Shown here: positions 59,796 through 64,000 of the stretch, piece by piece
How positions within the stretch are numbered: position 1 is the first letter of the stretch
How the letters are laid out: each line of letters starts with the position of its first letter
From: Deltaproteobacteria bacterium
Lineage (GTDB): Bacteria; Desulfobacterota; Desulfomonilia; UBA1062
Direction: 5' to 3'
DNA: 64,000 nt
Assembly (NCBI GenBank): GCA_015486075.1
Contig: WFSG01000018.1
Span: forward strand, 1 to 64,000
The notes under the pieces: model-generated
Databases searched by the model: none
Told to the model about the DNA's origin: nothing
Seen by the model: the letters and a program-made list of their open reading frames with translations, nothing else
Made by a program: the position numbers and the translations under genes

Positions 59796-61000
59796 TGTCT
59801 AGGGAAAAGGTAGTATTGGCATATTCGGGTGGTCTAGATACATCGGTTATACTGAAATGGCTCCAAGACGAAATGGGCTATGATGTAATATGCTTTGTAG
59901 CAGATGTGGGACAGGGAGAGGAACTCGTGGGTCTCGAAGAAAAGGCAAAGGCTACGGGTGCATCCAAGGTATACATAGAGGATCTCAAGGAGGAATTCGT
60001 AAGGGATTATGTTTTTCCGGCATTCAGGGCAGATGTCGCATACGAGGGCCTATACTTGCTTGGAACTGCCCTAGCTAGGCCACTTATAGCCAAGAGGCTA
60101 ATAGACGTGGCAAGAAAAGAAAGAGCCCGTGCAGTGGCTCATGGTGCCACAGGCAAGGGTAACGACCAGGTAAGGTTTGAGCTCACGTTCTTTTCTTTAG
60201 AGCCTGATATAAAAATAATATCCCCTTGGAAGATGGACGAGTGGAAGCTGAGGTCAAGGGAGAAGATGATAGACTATGCAAGAGAACACGGGATAGAGGT
60301 GCCTGTTACCAAGAAAAAGCCTTACAGCATGGATAGAAACATACTTCATATAAGTTACGAAGGCGGTATCCTGGAGGATCCATGGCAGGCTCCCGATGAG
60401 GACATGTTTATACTGACGACCTCCCCCGAGGCAGCCCCTGATGATCCCACCGATATAGTTATTACGTTTGTTAATGGTGACCCGGTTGCCATAGACAACA
60501 GGGATCTCTCTCCTGCTGAACTACTTGCAGAACTGAATACCCTGGGTGCTAGGAACGGCATTGGTAGGATAGATATAGTAGAGAACCGTTACGTGGGCAT
60601 GAAATCCAGAGGGGTGTACGAGACACCTGGCGGGACTATCTTGAGGGTTGCCCACAGGGCTGTGGAACAGGTAACGATGGACAGGGAGGTAATGCACCTG
60701 AGGGACGAGCTCATGCCAAGGTACGCATCTCTTGTATACAATGGCTACTGGTTTGCACCAGAAAGATTCACCTTGCAGGCACTGATCGATGAATCGCAGA
60801 AAGGCGTGGATGGTGACGTGAGGATCAAGCTGTACAAGGGTAATTGCATTGTTACCGGCAGAAGATCCCCCTTCTCTCTATATAGTCCTGAAGTGGCTAC
60901 GTTCGGCGAGGATGAGGTGTACAACCAAAAGGATGCCACTGGTTTCATAAGGCTGAATGCATTGAGGCTCAGACTCAGGGCGGTAAGGAAAGATGGCTGA
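59792..61000 (+). CDS. argG: Argininosuccinate synthase
   Basis: A 402-residue ATP pyrophosphatase-fold synthetase: [18 protein letters not shown] (about 6-23), [15 protein letters not shown] (about 113-127), and the C-terminal [11 protein letters not shown] (about 356-366). It joins citrulline and aspartate. ATG at 59792 is chosen, since it overlaps the argF stop and a GAGAGG site precedes it. The reading frame extends 24 codons further up inside argF without a good site. It overlaps argH by 8 bases. Confidence 0.97.
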   Translation: MMSREKVVLAYSGGLDTSVILKWLQDEMGYDVICFVADVGQGEELVGLEEKAKATGASKVYIEDLKEEFVRDYVFPAFRADVAYEGLYLLGTALARPLIAKRLIDVARKERARAVAHGATGKGNDQVRFELTFFSLEPDIKIISPWKMDEWKLRSREKMIDYAREHGIEVPVTKKKPYSMDRNILHISYEGGILEDPWQAPDEDMFILTTSPEAAPDDPTDIVITFVNGDPVAIDNRDLSPAELLAELNTLGARNGIGRIDIVENRYVGMKSRGVYETPGGTILRVAHRAVEQVTMDREVMHLRDELMPRYASLVYNGYWFAPERFTLQALIDESQKGVDGDVRIKLYKGNCIVTGRRSPFSLYSPEVATFGEDEVYNQKDATGFIRLNALRLRLRAVRKDG

Positions 61001-62387
61001 CAAACCATGGTCTGGTAGATTCGGTGATGCGACCCATGAGAAGGTGGAGCACTTTACCGAGTCAGTAAGCCTAGACAAGAGGCTTTATAGGGATGATATA
61101 CAGGGTAGCATTGCCCATGCTAGAATGCTAGCAAAGATAGGTATACTTAATCCTGATGAGCTCGCTAAAATAATCCAGGGGTTGGAATCCATAGCAAGGG
61201 ATATAGAAGAGGACAAGTTCTCTTTTGACGAGAGGCTTGAGGACGTACACATGAATATAGAGGCCGAGCTCACAAGGCGAATTGGAGATGCAGGGAAGAA
61301 GTTGCATACGGCAAGGAGCCGTAATGACCAGGTTGCATGTGATCTCAGGCTGTTTCTTAGGCGCGAAATACAGGCGATAGGTCGCTTACTTACAGGTTTA
61401 ATGGAAGTAATTGTAAAGGTTGCTGAAGATAATTTGGATATAGTAATGCCTGGTATGACTCATCTGCAGCACGCACAGCCCGTTCTCCTATCCCATCATT
61501 TAATGGCTTACTTCGAGATGTTTGCAAGGGATCAAGAGAGATTCGCAGATGTCCTTCGCAGGGTAAACATCTCCCCTCTAGGAAGTGCTGCCCTTGCGGG
61601 TTCTTCGTATCCTGTGGACAGATGGATGACTGCAATGGAGCTAGGTTTCGAAAAGCCTTCTAGGAACTCCATAGACGCCGTCAGTGACAGGGATTTTGCC
61701 ATAGAGTTTGTAGCCTCGTCTGCTATATGCATGATGCATATGAGCAGGCTTGCAGAGGAACTCATACTCTGGAATTCGCAGGAGTTTGGCTTTATTGAGT
61801 TGCCTGATTCCTATGCAACTGGGAGTTCCATAATGCCACAGAAGAAGAACCCTGATGTACCTGAGCTTGTTAGGGGAAAAACAGGAAAGGTCTATGGGAA
61901 CCTGGTTACACTGCTGACCATTATGAAGGGTCTTCCTCTTGCATACAACAGGGACATGCAGGAGGACAAAGGCCCTGTGTTCGATACGGTAGATACCACT
62001 AAATCATGCATAGAGATCATGGCAGGTCTGTTACCTGGGCTCAAGGTCAATAAAGATGCGATTATGGTAGCCCTTGGTAAGGGTTTCATAACTGCAACAG
62101 ATGTTGCTGACTACCTTGTACGCAAGGGAGAGACGTTTAGAGAGGCACATCGTATTACAGGTGAGATTGTTTCCTACCTTGTAAGCACTGGTAAGACACT
62201 GGATACCCTTGGTATGGATGATTTCAAGAGATTTTCTCCTAGGTTTGAAGAAGACGTGTTTAACTACGTAGATCCGATTTCCTCGGTGGATTCTAGGACA
62301 ACATACGGTGGTACAGCAAGGAAAAATGTCTTTGAGGCCATACAAAAGGCACGTTCATTTCTAAATGACCTGAACCATGAGATATAG
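60993..62387 (+). CDS. argH: Argininosuccinate lyase
   Basis: A 464-residue fumarase/aspartase-superfamily lyase making arginine and fumarate. The start [36 protein letters not shown] (about 105-121), [18 protein letters not shown] and the signature [16 protein letters not shown] (about 276-291) with the catalytic Ser are all present. The arg run therefore covers the last steps plus argB and argD; argC and argJ/argA are elsewhere. Its last bases overlap the lipoprotein gene by 11. Confidence 0.97.
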   Translation: MADKPWSGRFGDATHEKVEHFTESVSLDKRLYRDDIQGSIAHARMLAKIGILNPDELAKIIQGLESIARDIEEDKFSFDERLEDVHMNIEAELTRRIGDAGKKLHTARSRNDQVACDLRLFLRREIQAIGRLLTGLMEVIVKVAEDNLDIVMPGMTHLQHAQPVLLSHHLMAYFEMFARDQERFADVLRRVNISPLGSAALAGSSYPVDRWMTAMELGFEKPSRNSIDAVSDRDFAIEFVASSAICMMHMSRLAEELILWNSQEFGFIELPDSYATGSSIMPQKKNPDVPELVRGKTGKVYGNLVTLLTIMKGLPLAYNRDMQEDKGPVFDTVDTTKSCIEIMAGLLPGLKVNKDAIMVALGKGFITATDVADYLVRKGETFREAHRITGEIVSYLVSTGKTLDTLGMDDFKRFSPRFEEDVFNYVDPISSVDSRTTYGGTARKNVFEAIQKARSFLNDLNHEI

Positions 62388-62760
62388 CAAAAGTATCTGG
62401 ATCATCGCTATTTGCATTCTGATAATGAGCTCTACTGGATGTGGAAGGAAAAAACCGCCTTTACCTCCCATACCGCCAAAGCCGGTCGAGGTGATATCCA
62501 TAAAGTTCTCTGGTAAAAAGGTAATTGCAAGGATTTATTGCCATGAACAGGGCATAAGGGTCTTGTTGTTCGGAAAGCCCAAGGGCATCTGTCCCCTTTG
62601 CACCGAGAACCTGAAGAAAAAGGCCGAGTTGCTTGTAGATAAATCAGGCAGGTATGCTATCATGGATAATAGTCCTGGGAGCAGGTGTATGGTGTACCGT
62701 GTCGGGTTTGAGAAGGGTAATATTCACTGGTTAGGTGATGCAAGGATTGTGTGTAAGTAA
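62377..62760 (+). CDS. Small cysteine-rich lipoprotein between argH and lysA
   Basis: A 127-residue lipoprotein: signal peptide, lipobox SSTGCG (Cys22), then a proline-rich linker GRKKPPLPPIPPKPVEV like that of LptM/YifL lipoproteins, which are commonly encoded beside lysA. The domain after residue 40 carries ICPLC (about 65-69) and three more cysteines, suggesting disulphides or a metal site, and resembles a shortened fibronectin-III-like lipoprotein of deltaproteobacterial argH-lysA intervals. That link is from memory and unverified. The gene overlaps argH by 11 bases and lies 9 bases before lysA, so it is part of the same operon. Confidence 0.7.
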   Translation: MRYSKSIWIIAICILIMSSTGCGRKKPPLPPIPPKPVEVISIKFSGKKVIARIYCHEQGIRVLLFGKPKGICPLCTENLKKKAELLVDKSGRYAIMDNSPGSRCMVYRVGFEKGNIHWLGDARIVCK

Positions 62761-62769
62761 GAGACGGTT

Positions 62770-64000
62770 ATGAACGACTTTGTTTACAGGGAAGGCAGGC
62801 TTTACTGCGGTGATCTTGGCATAGAGGAAATTGCTGATAGTGTGGGTACTCCCTTTTATTGCTATAGTCTGCCTACTATAAGGAGACATGTTAGGGTTTT
62901 TGAAGAGTCTCTCAGGGGAGTGGATCACCAGACCTGCTTTGCCGTAAAGGCAAACGCGAATCTCGCTGTACTAGCGGCCTTGGGAAGAATGGGCATTGGG
63001 GCAGATGTGGTATCCGGAGGGGAGTTGTTCAAGGTCCTAAGGGCAGGTATAGATCCAGGCAGAATAGTTTATTCAGGCGTTGGCAAACGCGTGGATGAAA
63101 TCGACATGGCACTGACAGCGGGCATATTGATGTTTAACATTGAAAGCGAGCAGGAACTTGAGGTGCTTGCAGCAAGGGCATCTATTCTCAACAAGAGGGC
63201 ACCTATTGCTATAAGAGTGAACCCTGACGTTGATCCCGAAACGCATCCATATATATCAACGGGGTTAAAGGAGAACAAGTTTGGTATTGATATAGACGCT
63301 GCTTTGGACCAGTATAGAAAAGCTGTTCGGCTTGATCACGTGGATGTCATGGGTCTGGACTGTCATATAGGAAGCCAGCTTACCGAGGTAAAGCCCTTTC
63401 TTGATGCGGTGGAAAGGCTCAAGGTGCTCGTCTCTCGTCTTGAAGAAGATGGTATACACTTGCGGTACCTTGATCTTGGCGGAGGCCTTGGCATAACCTA
63501 TGAGCACGAGGAACCTCCTCATCCAAGCGAGTACGGCTCTGCAATGGTAAAGGCTGCTGGAGATTTAGGAATGAAGTTGATATTCGAACCTGGCAGGGTT
63601 ATTGTAGGAAACGCTGGGATTCTCGTTTCAAGGGTACTTTACAGGAAAGAAACCTCTGGCAAGACCTTTATTATTGTAGATGCTGGAATGAACGATCTTA
63701 TCAGGCCTGCTTTTTACAATGCTTACCACGAGATAGGTGTAGTCGTCGAAAAGGGTATTGGCAGAGAAAAGGTGGACGTGGTTGGGCCCATATGTGAATC
63801 CAGCGATTTCCTGGCAAAGGATAGGGAATTACCCGTACTAGATAGAGGAGATTTGATTGCCGTAATGAGTGCTGGTGCGTATGGTTTCACAATGGCCTCG
63901 AATTACAACTCCAGGCCCAAGGCGGCAGAGGTCCTGGTGGATAAGGACAAGTTCTATCTTGTAAACAGGAGACAGACATATGATGACCTTACATCCGGTG
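62770..64000 (+). CDS. lysA: Diaminopimelate decarboxylase, 3' end cut by the window
   Basis: From ATG at 62770 the frame stays open to the right edge (410 codons visible, near the full 415-420). It is an alanine-racemase-fold PLP enzyme. The Schiff-base Lys is in CFAVKANANLAVLA (about 58-71), the PLP-phosphate glycine loop in LDLGGGLGI (about 236-244), the substrate Arg in FEPGRVIV (about 275-282) and the cofactor Cys in VGPICESSDFL (about 337-347). It makes lysine from meso-DAP, the last step. Only the last few residues are missing. The ribosome site is weak (AAGAGACGG). Cotranscription with the lipoprotein and arg genes is likely. Confidence 0.95.
   Translation, partial: MNDFVYREGRLYCGDLGIEEIADSVGTPFYCYSLPTIRRHVRVFEESLRGVDHQTCFAVKANANLAVLAALGRMGIGADVVSGGELFKVLRAGIDPGRIVYSGVGKRVDEIDMALTAGILMFNIESEQELEVLAARASILNKRAPIAIRVNPDVDPETHPYISTGLKENKFGIDIDAALDQYRKAVRLDHVDVMGLDCHIGSQLTEVKPFLDAVERLKVLVSRLEEDGIHLRYLDLGGGLGITYEHEEPPHPSEYGSAMVKAAGDLGMKLIFEPGRVIVGNAGILVSRVLYRKETSGKTFIIVDAGMNDLIRPAFYNAYHEIGVVVEKGIGREKVDVVGPICESSDFLAKDRELPVLDRGDLIAVMSAGAYGFTMASNYNSRPKAAEVLVDKDKFYLVNRRQTYDDLTSG

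Noticed and set aside
1-64000. CRISPR arrays, insertion sequences, prophage, toxin-antitoxin pairs, defence islands
   Set aside because: I read for direct repeats, transposase or integrase genes, terminal repeats and typical defence genes and found none. XerD is the only recombinase and looks like housekeeping.

Overview
This window comes from a compact chromosome of a Gram-negative, flagellated and piliated bacterium, most likely a deltaproteobacterium in the broad sense (Desulfobacterota). The evidence is the gene order. The rpsU-yqeY-mutS2-dnaG-rpoD block, the sigma-54-driven flagellar rod/ring operon ending in csrA, the lysS-lolCD-bamA-skp-lpx series, and the argH-lipoprotein-lysA junction are all familiar in that group. 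The visible preference for AGG/AGA arginine and ATA isoleucine codons would suit a thermophile, but that is only a hint. I see no insertion sequences, prophage, CRISPR array or other clear mobile DNA. No gap between genes exceeds about 260 bases.

Layout. 1-9 kb, minus strand apart from one gene: the start of a thiolase; an overlapping amidase-SPOR-xerD operon for cell separation and chromosome resolution; coaX; a plus-strand DMT exporter; a eukaryotic-type bifunctional PFK-2/FBPase-2; a CoA-transferase fused to a GNAT domain; and a cupin. 9-15.7 kb: the macromolecular-synthesis operon rpsU-yqeY-mutS2-dnaG-rpoD. 15.8-18 kb, plus strand: an MBL hydrolase, a hotdog-fold protein and a zinc-ribbon protein. 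18-24 kb, minus strand: pilC, pilT, pilB, an HD protein, a conserved unknown, trmO and a 36-residue membrane protein. 24-31.3 kb, minus strand: flgFGAHIJ, flgN, flgK and csrA behind a perfect -24/-12 promoter. 31.5-41 kb: a giant AsmA-like protein, hflX with a standalone NusG paralogue, a divergent polysaccharide deacetylase, ctpA, a HAD phosphatase and an AMMECR1 protein. 41-55.5 kb, plus strand: one long run from lysS through lipoprotein sorting (lolCD), outer-membrane assembly (bamA, skp) and lipid A synthesis and export (lpxD, lpxA, an oxidoreductase, lpxB, msbA, lpxK, gmhB, lpxL). 55.5-64 kb: tRNA-Cys, an outer-membrane barrel protein, argBDFGH, a small lipoprotein and the start of lysA.

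How the parts work together. Envelope biogenesis dominates: murein splitting, lipid A, lipoprotein sorting, barrel assembly, pili and flagellum. Core information processing (sigma factor, primase, S21, HflX, NusG paralogue) and amino-acid synthesis (Arg, start of Lys) make up most of the rest.

Most unusual signals. (1) Six genes that begin transcription units have no Shine-Dalgarno sequence. Each instead has -35/-10-like elements with a 17-18 base spacer whose -10 lies 6-9 bases before the start codon, which suggests leaderless mRNAs. (2) Two genes appear to start at non-standard codons: hflX at ATA and lolC at CTG. (3) A bacterial bifunctional PFK-2/FBPase-2 with every landmark residue kept. 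(4) An HflX whose N-terminal extension carries a JAMM/RadC-like metal-binding motif. (5) A MutS2 that has lost the LDLR nuclease motif of its Smr domain. None of these was tested by computation.
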